Positions 1 through 7,159 of a stretch of DNA of 16,909 nt are shown one piece after another (the stretch's first letter is position 1; each line of letters opens with the position of its first letter). The position numbers and the translations under genes were made by a program. A model generated the notes under the pieces. The model was not told the origin of the DNA and searched no databases. It saw only the letters and a list, made by a program, of their open reading frames with translations. The DNA is from Lachnospiraceae bacterium (lineage in GTDB: Bacteria > Bacillota > Clostridia > Lachnospirales > Lachnospiraceae): positions 1 through 16,909 of the forward strand of contig CAAGKE010000089.1 of the NCBI GenBank assembly GCA_900770325.1, in the 5' to 3' direction.

Positions 1-19
1 ACGTGTGCTCTTCCGATCT
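1..19. other. Illumina adapter remnant at contig end
   Basis: Bases 1-19 read ACGTGTGCTCTTCCGATCT, which is exactly the 3' end of the Illumina TruSeq/multiplexing read-2 adapter. It directly abuts a transposase reading frame that continues without interruption up to base 20. This is library sequence left in the assembly, not genomic DNA. Any ORF that runs through it is artefactual at that end. Confidence 0.95.
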
Positions 20-340
20 GCTCATAGGCTTTTTCCCGTCTACAATGCCAACGGCATTGTATTTCTGCCAGAGATGTTTCAGAGTCTCACCCTTACGAGC
101 CAGCGCCTTGTAGACCGCCTCTTTATTAAAATCACGATAAAGAAGCTGATCAGCTGCAATGCCAGACTTCTTGTACAGCAAGCCTGCAATGTATTCGTTA
201 GTGACATCCTCAGAAAGAGGATACGTGAGTTCCGGGCATTCCTTGAAACGCTTCAGGAACTCATTAACAGTAGTTTTACTACAGTCGCCGCAACTTTCGG
301 CAATCTCGCGTCCGCTGAGGTGATTCACGAAGTGAAGCAA
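20..340 (-). pseudogene. istA: IS21-family transposase (IstA), N-terminal fragment
   Basis: The minus strand is open from about 340 down to 20. It encodes a helix-turn-helix segment beginning LLHFVNHLSGREIAESC and continuing CSKTTVNEFLKRF, then YRDFNKEAVYKALARKG, TLKHLWQKYN and finally AVGIVDGKKPMS. This order (N-terminal HTH, linker with a K-x-L-x-R-x-G-x-T-x-x-x-L-W element, start of the next region) is typical of IstA, the DNA-cutting and joining transposase of IS21 elements, which works with the ATPase IstB. Only about 107 of the usual 450-520 residues are present. The C-terminal side is lost at the contig end and adapter. On the N-terminal side there is no ATG in frame; homology by eye fades upstream of LLHF, although a TTG at 338-340 could in principle start it. 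No terminal inverted repeat or target duplication is visible on the inner side, so this may be an old truncated copy. Family call is confident; intact versus decayed is uncertain. Confidence 0.82.
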
Positions 341-432
341 GCTGGGGCAGATGGATATTTTGATTTTGTTGAAAGTTATATGGGAAGTCAGATAAAAGGA
401 ACCGAAATGAAATTTACCATTATGAGCCAAAT

Positions 433-924
433 GTGATGGTAATATGCAGAGATGGCTATGTTCCAGACAGTAAATTTGCCGGACAGATGAATGTCATGTG
501 CAGGAGAAATGAAATCATAGACGATCTCAGAACACAGTATCTTTACCTGATCGGGTCACTTCTGGCAGATGATAACATAAGCGGCTCGATACTGTCAGAT
601 TATGGCGGAGAAGTGCAGGAATTAAAAGAGTTCTGTTTTCCTGGAAACGAAGTAACTTTTCCGGAGAAGATTGTTCTGAAGGGATTTTTTGATATAAAAA
701 AGCTTGCGGCTGCATCTTTTGAGGATGAAAAAATACAGGGATATCTTATGATAATGGATACAGTCTGCTATGACGGACTCTGGTACGGACTGGAACCGGG
801 AGGAACGTTTGCGCGTCCCAGCGGGATGTATTATGGTGTTGCTGCTGTTGACAGTCTTATCGGTGAAAAAGGCATGGACCTTCTGTACTGCTCTGTCATT
901 GAGCCGGAGGGATTGACAGAATGA
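433..924 (+). CDS. Hypothetical protein, 5' end uncertain
   Basis: This is an open frame of about 163 residues ending in TGA at 922-924. I do not recognise the family: it has no signal peptide, membrane segment or clear catalytic motif. Features seen are an acidic segment (ELKEFCFPGNEV), a KGFFDIKK stretch and a C-terminal half rich in Gly and Tyr (DGLWYGLEPGGTFARPSG). Two start models fit. (1) GTG 433 or ATG 436 overlaps an upstream frame ending at TGA 434-436 (TGATG), as in translational coupling; no good ribosome site precedes it. (2) The true start is ATG 407-409, preceded by AAAAGGA at 394-400. In that case one base is missing in the T run at 412-414, because the frame upstream of 433 reads YHYEPNVMVICRDG without a stop back to 373. 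Model 2 would make it a frameshifted gene or a sequencing error. The gene sits between an IS21 remnant and the leuS promoter. Confidence 0.5.
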   Translation: MMVICRDGYVPDSKFAGQMNVMCRRNEIIDDLRTQYLYLIGSLLADDNISGSILSDYGGEVQELKEFCFPGNEVTFPEKIVLKGFFDIKKLAAASFEDEKIQGYLMIMDTVCYDGLWYGLEPGGTFARPSGMYYGVAAVDSLIGEKGMDLLYCSVIEPEGLTE

Positions 925-935
925 GGGGGAAAGGA

Positions 936-964
936 TTGACAAACGGATTCCCTTGAATTAAAAT
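936..964 (+). promoter_or_regulatory. Probable sigma-A promoter of leuS
   Basis: TTGACA (936-941), a 17-base spacer and TAAAAT (959-964) form a near-consensus housekeeping promoter about 96 bases upstream of the leuS start. It lies just after the stop of the preceding ORF. Transcription would begin near 971 and give a leader of about 90 bases. That leader is too short for a T-box, and no T-box sequence is visible. Confidence 0.75.
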
Positions 965-1060
965 AAATGTTTAGGAAACGACTATTGAACGACAGAAACA
1001 CTGCAGAAATAGTTGATTTGAATCAATGTTACCTACAAATATTGTGGAGGAATCACAGAG

Positions 1061-3463
1061 ATGAAATACAATTTTAAGAAAATTGAATCGAAGTGGCAGG
1101 CAAGATGGGAGGAAAGCAAAATCTTCGAAGCCCAGGATTACAGTGACAAGCCGAAGTTTTACGGCCTGGTGGAATTTCCTTATCCCAGCGGTGCAGGCAT
1201 GCACGTGGGCCATATCAAAGCATACTCCAGTCTGGAGGTAATTTCCAGAAAGCGCCGTATGGAAGGCTACAATGTACTTTTCCCCATCGGTTTTGATGCT
1301 TTCGGTCTTCCCACCGAGAACTATGCGGTTAAGACAGGTACACATCCCCGTATTATTACGGATGAGAATATCAAGAGATTTTCCAACCAGTTAAAGAGTG
1401 TGGGATTTTCTTTTGACTGGAGTCGTGTGATCGATACGACGGACGAAGATTATTACAAATGGACCCAGTGGATCTTCCTGAAAATGTTCGAAAACGGCCT
1501 GGTATTTCGTGATAGAACGCTGGTGAATTATTGTCCTCACTGTAAGGTGGTTCTTTCCAACGAGGACAGCCAGGGCGGAAAATGTGATATCTGCCACAGT
1601 GATGTGGTTCAGAAGTCAAAGGATGTATGGTATCTGCGCATTACTCAGTATGCGGACAAGCTGCTGGAGGGACTGGATGAAGTGGATTATCCGGAGAATG
1701 TAAAGCAGCAGCAGATCAACTGGATCGGCAAATCCAGGGGCGCTTTTGTGAATTTCACCATTGACGGAATTGATGAGAAGCTGAAGATCTACACCACCAG
1801 ACCGGATACCCTGTTTGGTGTTACATTTATGGTAATTGCGCCGGAGCATCCGATTATTGATAAATATGCGGATAAAGTGACAAACATGGATGAGATCGCG
1901 GCGTACCGCAATGAATGTGCCAAGAAGACAGAATTTGAACGTACCCAGCTTGTAAAGGATAAGACCGGTGTCTGCATTCAGGGACTGGAAGCAGTGAATC
2001 CGATCAACGGCAAGAAGATCCCGATCTATATTGCGGATTATGTAATGATGGGTTACGGTACCGGAGCGATCATGGCGGTTCCTGCTCATGATCAGCGTGA
2101 CTATGATTTCGCGAAGAAATTTGGTATTGATATTATTGAAGTAATCAAGGGCGGAGATATCTCTAAAGAAGCCTATACCGGTGATGGTGAGATGGTGAAT
2201 TCCGGTTTCCTGAACGGATATACCAATAAGCATGACTCTATTGAGCGGGTGCTGGAAGAACTGGAAAAGGCCGGCATCGGAGAAGCCGGTGTACAGTATA
2301 AGATGAAGGACTGGGCATTCAACCGTCAGAGATACTGGGGAGAACCGATTCCGCTGATTCACTGTCCCAACTGCGGTGTGGTGGCTGTTCCTTATGAGGA
2401 GCTTCCGCTGCGTCTTCCCGATGTAAAGGATTTTGAGCCGGGAGAAGACGGACAGTCACCGCTGGCTAAGATTGATTCTTTTGTTAACTGTACCTGTCCA
2501 AAGTGCGGCGCTGCGGCAAAACGTGAGACGGATACCATGCCTCAGTGGGCCGGATCTTCCTGGTATTTCTTAAGATATATTGATCCTCACAATGACCATG
2601 CGCTGGCTGATCCGGAGAAAATGAAATACTGGATGCCGGTGGACTGGTACAACGGCGGTATGGAGCATGTTACCAGACATATGATCTACTCCAGATTCTG
2701 GCATCATTTCCTGTATGATCTGGGTATCGTAAATACTCCGGAGCCTTATGCAAAGCGTTCCATTCAGGGTCTGATTCTTGGGCCGGACGGGGAAAAGATG
2801 AGCAAATCCAAGGGCAACGTGGTAGATCCGCTGGATATCGTGGAGGCATACGGCGCTGATACGCTTCGTACCTATGTATTGTTCATGGGTGACTACGGCG
2901 CAGCGACGCCCTGGAATGACAGCTCTGTGAAAGGCTGTAAGAAGTTCCTGGATCGTGTGGCTGCCCTGACAGATATTATTTCCGATGAGCCGGTATCTGC
3001 AGATCTGGAAATGAAGATACACCGCACAATTAAAAAGGTATCTTCTGACATTGAAAACCTGAAATTTAACACCGCGATCGCCAGCATGATGACTTTAATC
3101 AATGATATTTACGCAGAGGGTCATATTGGCAGAGAGGAACTGGTTATCTTCATTAAACTGCTTAGCCCCTTTGCTCCCCATCTGTGTGAAGAGATCTGGG
3201 AAAGCCTGGGCGGGGAAGGTTTCCTTACGGTTTCTCCGTGGCCGGAATATGACGAAGCCAAGACGGTTGCCAAGACTACGGAAATCGGTGTTCAGGTAAA
3301 CGGCAAGGTGAGGGGAACCGTTGTAGTTCCCACGGACTGCCAGAAGGAAGAAGCCTTTGCAATTGCCAAAGCAGATGCCAGAATTGCTTCCTTCCTGGAA
3401 GGCAAGAACCTGGTGAAGGAAATCTATGTACCCAATAAGATCATCAATTTTGTTGCAAAATAG
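1061..3463 (+). CDS. leuS: Leucyl-tRNA synthetase
   Basis: Class I aminoacyl-tRNA synthetase that charges tRNA-Leu with leucine using ATP in the cytoplasm. The 800-residue length is at the compact end for bacterial LeuRS. Visible landmarks are the N-terminal catalytic segment with the HIGH-type signature HVGH (residues 48-51) after FPYPSGAGMHVG; a Cys-rich zinc knuckle CPHC...CDIC near 158-180; the CP1 editing domain with TTRPDTLFGVTF and GTGAIMAVPAHDQRDYDFA, which keeps the Asp-containing editing motif; WAFNRQRYWGEPIP; a second Cys pair in CPNCG and CPKCG; and KMSKS at 579-583. The C-terminal anticodon-binding helices and tRNA-binding tail (VQVNGKVRGTVVVP) complete it. ATG 1061 has GGAGG at 1046-1050. 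It appears monocistronic between its own promoter and a strong terminator. Identification is firm. Confidence 0.98.
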   Translation: MKYNFKKIESKWQARWEESKIFEAQDYSDKPKFYGLVEFPYPSGAGMHVGHIKAYSSLEVISRKRRMEGYNVLFPIGFDAFGLPTENYAVKTGTHPRIITDENIKRFSNQLKSVGFSFDWSRVIDTTDEDYYKWTQWIFLKMFENGLVFRDRTLVNYCPHCKVVLSNEDSQGGKCDICHSDVVQKSKDVWYLRITQYADKLLEGLDEVDYPENVKQQQINWIGKSRGAFVNFTIDGIDEKLKIYTTRPDTLFGVTFMVIAPEHPIIDKYADKVTNMDEIAAYRNECAKKTEFERTQLVKDKTGVCIQGLEAVNPINGKKIPIYIADYVMMGYGTGAIMAVPAHDQRDYDFAKKFGIDIIEVIKGGDISKEAYTGDGEMVNSGFLNGYTNKHDSIERVLEELEKAGIGEAGVQYKMKDWAFNRQRYWGEPIPLIHCPNCGVVAVPYEELPLRLPDVKDFEPGEDGQSPLAKIDSFVNCTCPKCGAAAKRETDTMPQWAGSSWYFLRYIDPHNDHALADPEKMKYWMPVDWYNGGMEHVTRHMIYSRFWHHFLYDLGIVNTPEPYAKRSIQGLILGPDGEKMSKSKGNVVDPLDIVEAYGADTLRTYVLFMGDYGAATPWNDSSVKGCKKFLDRVAALTDIISDEPVSADLEMKIHRTIKKVSSDIENLKFNTAIASMMTLINDIYAEGHIGREELVIFIKLLSPFAPHLCEEIWESLGGEGFLTVSPWPEYDEAKTVAKTTEIGVQVNGKVRGTVVVPTDCQKEEAFAIAKADARIASFLEGKNLVKEIYVPNKIINFVAK

Positions 3464-3518
3464 AGCTTCGCTGCGGTTTTGAAGGGGAATAGCTTACAAA
3501 AAGAAATTCAAATGTCCA

Positions 3519-3567
3519 CCTGCCGGCACATTTCGCAGAAATCTGCATGTGTGCCGGCAGGCTTTTT
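3519..3567 (+). terminator. Intrinsic terminator after leuS
   Basis: A perfect 12-bp stem, CCTGCCGGCACA (3519-3530) with TGTGCCGGCAGG (3550-3561), closes a 19-base loop that itself can form a GCAG/CTGC mini-stem. It is followed by CTTTTTAT. It lies 55 bases after the leuS stop. Confidence 0.92.
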
Positions 3568-3580
3568 ATGTGCGGCCGTT

Positions 3581-3610
3581 TTGAAACTATTGAATTTTTC
3601 AGGATGTAAT
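3581..3610 (+). promoter_or_regulatory. Possible promoter of the PurF-like gene
   Basis: TTGAAA (3581-3586), an 18-base spacer and TGTAAT (3605-3610) resemble a sigma-A promoter downstream of the leuS terminator. An overlapping alternative is TTGAAT (3590-3595), 17 bases, TATCCT (3613-3618). Both are imperfect. Position is sensible because a terminator separates this gene from leuS. No PurR box or purine riboswitch is recognisable in the roughly 100-base leader. Confidence 0.4.
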
Positions 3611-3713
3611 GTTATCCTCTTATTTGGAGTTATGATTGCAGAATTTTCGGAACCCACCGGAATTTTGAAGAAAGAATGAATGAACGTAAGAGAGATTAGG
3701 AGGAAATGACAGG

Positions 3714-5126
3714 ATGGGTGGATTTTTTGGAGTTGCGTCAAAGAATAACTGTGTATTGGAGCTTTTTTATGGAACAGATTACCATTCTCATCTGGGGACC
3801 AGAAGAGGTGGTATGGCAGTCTGCGGAGAAAGAGGCTTTCAAAGAGCGATACACAACATTGAAAACTCACCGTTCCGTACAAAGTTTGAAAAAGATGCGG
3901 ATGAGATGGAGGGAAATCTGGGTATTGGCTGTATTTCAGATTACGAACCTCAGCCGCTGCTGATTCAGTCCCATTTGGGCAGCTTTGCGATCACTACTGT
4001 CGGAAAGATTAATAACGAAAGTGAATTACTCAGCTACGTTTACGAAAATGGAAATACCCATTTCCAGGAGATGAGCGGAAGCCAGGTAAATGCCACAGAG
4101 CTGGTGGCTGCGCTAATCTGCAAAAAAGACAGTATTGTGGAGGGTATCCGGTATGTCCAGCAGATCGTAAAGGGCTCCATGACTCTTTTGGTGATGACAA
4201 AGGAAGGCATTTACGCTGCCAGGGATTATTACGGAAGGACTCCTGTAATGATCGGGCAGAAGGAGGATGGCTACTGCGCTTCCTTTGAAAGCTTTGCCTA
4301 TATTAATCTGGGCTATACGGATTATAAAGAACTGGGACCGGCAGAGATTGTTTTTATTACGCCGGATAGTGTGACTACGGTCAGTGAACCCCGGGAGGAG
4401 ATGCGAATCTGTTCTTTCCTGTGGGTATATTATGGCTATCCCACTTCCTCCTATGAAGGTCTGAATGTGGAGGAAATGCGTTACAAATGCGGAAGTATGC
4501 TTGCGCGCCGGGATAAAGGAAGAGTGGAGCCGGATGTGATCGCAGGTGTGCCGGATTCCGGAATTGCCCATGCCATTGGTTATGCCAACGAATCCAAGAT
4601 CCCATATACCAGACCCTTTATAAAATATACCCCCACCTGGCCCAGATCCTTTATGCCCACAAAGCAGGAACAGCGGAATCTGATTGCAAAGATGAAGCTG
4701 ATTCCGGTAAAGGCATTGATTCAGAATAAGAAGCTGCTGCTGATCGATGATTCTATTGTTCGCGGTACGCAGCTTCGTGAAACTACAGAATTCCTGTATC
4801 AAAGCGGAGCAAAGGAGGTACATATCCGTCCTGCCTGCCCGCCGCTGCTGTATGGATGTAAGTTCCTGAATTTTTCCCGGTCAAAATCGGAGATGGATCT
4901 GATTACCAGGAGAGTGATCCGGGAGAAAGAGGGAGACCAGGTATCGAAGGAAGTTCTGGATGATTATGCGAACCCCTGCAGCAGGCGTTACAGTGAGATG
5001 CTGGAATCCATTCGGAAAGAACTGAATTTCACCACACTCCATTATCATCGCCTGGATGATCTGGAAGCTTCCATTGGATTATCTCCCTGTAAGCTTTGTA
5101 CTTATTGCTTCAATGGAAAGGAATAA
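3714..5126 (+). CDS. Amidophosphoribosyltransferase-like protein lacking the N-terminal nucleophile Cys
   Basis: PurF-type protein of 470 residues. True PurF makes 5-phosphoribosylamine from PRPP and glutamine in purine synthesis. Its N-terminal glutaminase domain needs Cys as the first mature residue (M-C-G-x-x-G). Here the start reads MGGFFGVASK, so Gly stands in that place. The GHxRYsT element is also missing (NLGIGCISDYEPQPL, about 68-82), although scaffold pieces remain (HLGTRRGGMAV 26-36, VGKINN 96-101). The phosphoribosyltransferase half looks intact: AGVPDSGIAHAIGYA (277-291) and the PRPP loop LLLIDDSIVRGTQLR (341-355). Cys residues matching the Fe-S ligands of Bacillus PurF are present: C233, C382, C462 and C465, plus an extra C459. 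ATG 3714 is preceded by AGGAGG at 3698-3703. Similar MGGFFG-type proteins occur in gut Bacteroidetes and Clostridia (from memory). It may be an ammonia-dependent, partner-dependent or repurposed paralogue; the reaction is unproven. Confidence 0.85.
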   Translation: MGGFFGVASKNNCVLELFYGTDYHSHLGTRRGGMAVCGERGFQRAIHNIENSPFRTKFEKDADEMEGNLGIGCISDYEPQPLLIQSHLGSFAITTVGKINNESELLSYVYENGNTHFQEMSGSQVNATELVAALICKKDSIVEGIRYVQQIVKGSMTLLVMTKEGIYAARDYYGRTPVMIGQKEDGYCASFESFAYINLGYTDYKELGPAEIVFITPDSVTTVSEPREEMRICSFLWVYYGYPTSSYEGLNVEEMRYKCGSMLARRDKGRVEPDVIAGVPDSGIAHAIGYANESKIPYTRPFIKYTPTWPRSFMPTKQEQRNLIAKMKLIPVKALIQNKKLLLIDDSIVRGTQLRETTEFLYQSGAKEVHIRPACPPLLYGCKFLNFSRSKSEMDLITRRVIREKEGDQVSKEVLDDYANPCSRRYSEMLESIRKELNFTTLHYHRLDDLEASIGLSPCKLCTYCFNGKE

Positions 5127-5179
5127 GCAGAAAAAAGGAATTGTATTACAGATTATGGAATAATTTTTTTCCTTTTTGC
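5127..5179 (+). terminator. Weak AT-rich terminator-like hairpin after the PurF-like gene
   Basis: AAAAAGGAA near 5131-5140 can pair with TTCCTTTTT near 5169-5177, flanked by GC on both sides and with a T run at 5163-5170. The stem is mostly A-U with a long 28-base loop, so it would be a poor terminator. It is nevertheless the only candidate before the next gene. Confidence 0.3.
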
Positions 5180-5247
5180 TTACAATATTATTAAATGCAG
5201 TTTGGAAATTTCATATGCGGATGCTGAAATGAAGGAGATAGAAAAGA

Positions 5248-5415
5248 ATGCTCAGAATAATGCTGATTATTGCAGGAGTAGTTCTTGTATTTACTTTAGT
5301 TATGCTGGGGCTTCTGATGAAAGGGGCTTCCAGTGAGCAGAAGAGGAAGTATGAAGATGAACAGCAGATGAAAGCGATACGCAAAATGGAAGAAAGAAGA
5401 AAAAAGATTTCATAA
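5248..5415 (+). CDS. Small single-pass membrane protein, 55 residues
   Basis: ATG 5248 to TAA 5415 encodes 55 residues. AAGGAGA (5232-5238) lies 9 bases upstream, a good ribosome site. The protein begins MLRIMLIIAGVVLVFTLVML, a hydrophobic helix of about 22 residues that can span the membrane. It then has a highly charged tail rich in Lys, Glu and Arg (QKRKYEDEQQMKAIRKMEER) likely to be helical or coiled coil in the cytoplasm. It is followed after 5 bases by a strong terminator and preceded by about 120 bases, so it looks like a separate short transcription unit. No family is recognised. The ribosome site, the clear topology and the adjoining terminator make it credible despite the size. Confidence 0.75.
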   Translation: MLRIMLIIAGVVLVFTLVMLGLLMKGASSEQKRKYEDEQQMKAIRKMEERRKKIS

Positions 5416-5420
5416 GAGTG

Positions 5421-5477
5421 CCGAAGCGATACAAATGGTTTTTACCGTTTTTTTACATCGCTTCGGTTTTATTTTTT
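5421..5477 (+). terminator. Intrinsic terminator after the small membrane protein
   Basis: Perfect stem CCGAAGCGAT (5421-5430) with ATCGCTTCGG (5457-5466), which can be extended by an inner GGT/ACC pairing, followed by TTTTATTTTTT (5467-5477). It insulates the alkaline phosphatase gene downstream. Confidence 0.92.
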
Positions 5478-5578
5478 ACATGCCTCCGATAGAATATGTT
5501 TCGTAATCAGGCAATGGCAGAGCATCTGTGATTGCAAGGAAAAAATTATGAAGAAATTTATCTGGAGGAGAACAAAGT

Positions 5579-7147
5579 ATGAAAGCAAAAAAACTGACAG
5601 CTACACTGCTTGCGGCAACTACAGCTATGTCTTTTATGACAGCAGGCGTTCAGGCAGAAGAGGTTGAGGCTACAGCAGCACCGAAATATGTATTCCTGTT
5701 TATCGGCGATGGTATGAGTTACCCGCAGATTCAGCTGACAAACTATTTCAAGAGTGCCAATGCATGTGCAGAAAATCCGCAGATGGTAACAGTTGACGGA
5801 GAAGAGAAGGAAGTATTAAACAGTGCAAATAATCTGACGATGATGAATTTCCCGGTAGCTGGCTCTGCACAGACCTATGACAGCACTTCTTTTGCACCGG
5901 ACTCTGCATCTACTGCTACTTCTATTGCAACCGGAAATAAGACCTGGAGCGGAAGCATCAATGTAAGCACAGATTTTACCGAAGAATATGAGACGATCGC
6001 AGAAAAGCTGAAAGCACAGAAGGATTACAAGATCGGCGTTATTTCCAGCGTAAACTTAAATCATGCGACTCCGGCTGCGTTTTATGCGCATCAGGCATCC
6101 AGAAACAGCTATTATGAGATCGGACTTGAACTGATTGACAGCGGTTTTGATTATTTTGCAGGCGGCGGACTGAAGAAGACTACCGGAAGTGAAGGCGATC
6201 AGACGGATCTGTATGAGCTGGCAGCAGAAGCAGGATATAAAGTAGTGAAAACTCAGGCAGAAGCAGAAGCACTGACTCAGGAAGATGGGAAAGTGATCGT
6301 TATTGATGAACACCTGGCAGACAGTGATGCTATGGCATACGAACTGGATCGTCAGGAGGGAGAATGGGCTCTGGCTGATTATGTGGACAAGGGAATTGAA
6401 CTGCTGAATAATGATAATGGCTTCTTTATGATGGTAGAAGGCGGAAAAATCGACTGGGCATGTCATGCCAACGATGCAGGTTCCACTCTGGCTGATACTA
6501 TTGCATTGGACAACGCAGTGGCAGAAGCAGTAGAGTTTTATAATGAGCATCCGGATGAGACACTGATCATTGTCACCGGTGACCATGAGACTGGTGGTCT
6601 GACCATTGGATATGCAGGAACAGATTATGATTTATTCCTGACCAATGTGAATAATCAGAAGATTTCCTATGCAAAATTTGACTCAGATTATGTAAGTACT
6701 TACAAGGAGAACGGAACAGATTTCGATACAGTTATGCAGGACGTTACTGAACTGTTTGGTCTTCAGGCTCCGGTTTCTGAAGAAGAGGCAGCAAATCAGA
6801 AGGATAATGCAGATCAGCATCCGGAATCAGATGATAATGGCGGTCTGGTTATGACTCAGTATGAATACGATCTTCTGAAGGCAGCTTATGAGACCACAAT
6901 GTCCAGAACTGGTGAAGAGGAAGAATTTGGTCAGGAAGAATACGTAAAATATGGCAGCTATGAGCCTCTGACCGTTACTATCACACATATTCTGAATAAT
7001 AAGAGCGGCATCAATTTCGGTTCTTATGCACATACAGGTCTTCCGGTGGAGGTTCTGGTACAGGGCGCAGGACAGGAAAACTTTGATGGATATTATGATA
7101 ACACGGAAATCTACAGCAAACTGGCAGCTCTGACAGGTGTAGAATAA
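5579..7147 (+). CDS. Secreted alkaline phosphatase (PhoA family)
   Basis: Alkaline phosphatase superfamily monoesterase, 522 residues, releasing phosphate from phosphomonoesters outside the membrane. The N-terminus is a Sec signal peptide (about 1-26, cleavage likely after TAGVQA) without a lipobox Cys. Metal and catalytic motifs are in family order: FIGDGM (41-46, Asp44), DSASTATSIATG (108-119, nucleophile Ser109), HATP (162-165), EGGKIDWACH (287-296), TGDHETGG (333-340) and a late YAHTG (483-487). All residues expected for the two zinc sites and the magnesium site have candidates. An acidic, low-complexity insert lies near 400-425, between the GDHETGG and HTG motifs. RBS GGAGGAG lies just before the start. 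No convincing promoter or Pho box is visible in the 100 bases upstream. It is probably cotranscribed with the YibE/F gene 12 bases later. Family assignment is firm; natural substrate is unknown. Confidence 0.93.
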   Translation: MKAKKLTATLLAATTAMSFMTAGVQAEEVEATAAPKYVFLFIGDGMSYPQIQLTNYFKSANACAENPQMVTVDGEEKEVLNSANNLTMMNFPVAGSAQTYDSTSFAPDSASTATSIATGNKTWSGSINVSTDFTEEYETIAEKLKAQKDYKIGVISSVNLNHATPAAFYAHQASRNSYYEIGLELIDSGFDYFAGGGLKKTTGSEGDQTDLYELAAEAGYKVVKTQAEAEALTQEDGKVIVIDEHLADSDAMAYELDRQEGEWALADYVDKGIELLNNDNGFFMMVEGGKIDWACHANDAGSTLADTIALDNAVAEAVEFYNEHPDETLIIVTGDHETGGLTIGYAGTDYDLFLTNVNNQKISYAKFDSDYVSTYKENGTDFDTVMQDVTELFGLQAPVSEEEAANQKDNADQHPESDDNGGLVMTQYEYDLLKAAYETTMSRTGEEEEFGQEEYVKYGSYEPLTVTITHILNNKSGINFGSYAHTGLPVEVLVQGAGQENFDGYYDNTEIYSKLAALTGVE

Positions 7148-7159
7148 GGAGCATAAAAG

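Noticed and set aside
5..436. 143-residue plus-strand ORF at the contig start
   Set aside because: It starts within the adapter and is antisense to a clear IS21 transposase frame for most of its length. Only its last third (after about 340) could be real coding, as discussed for the 433-924 gene.
965..1060. T-box riboswitch before leuS
   Set aside because: The leader is only about 90 bases, without the T-box sequence, specifier stem or terminator.
6056..6586. Minus-strand ORFs within the phosphatase, leuS, PurF-like and adhesin genes
   Set aside because: They are antisense to well-identified proteins and show no domains or ribosome sites.
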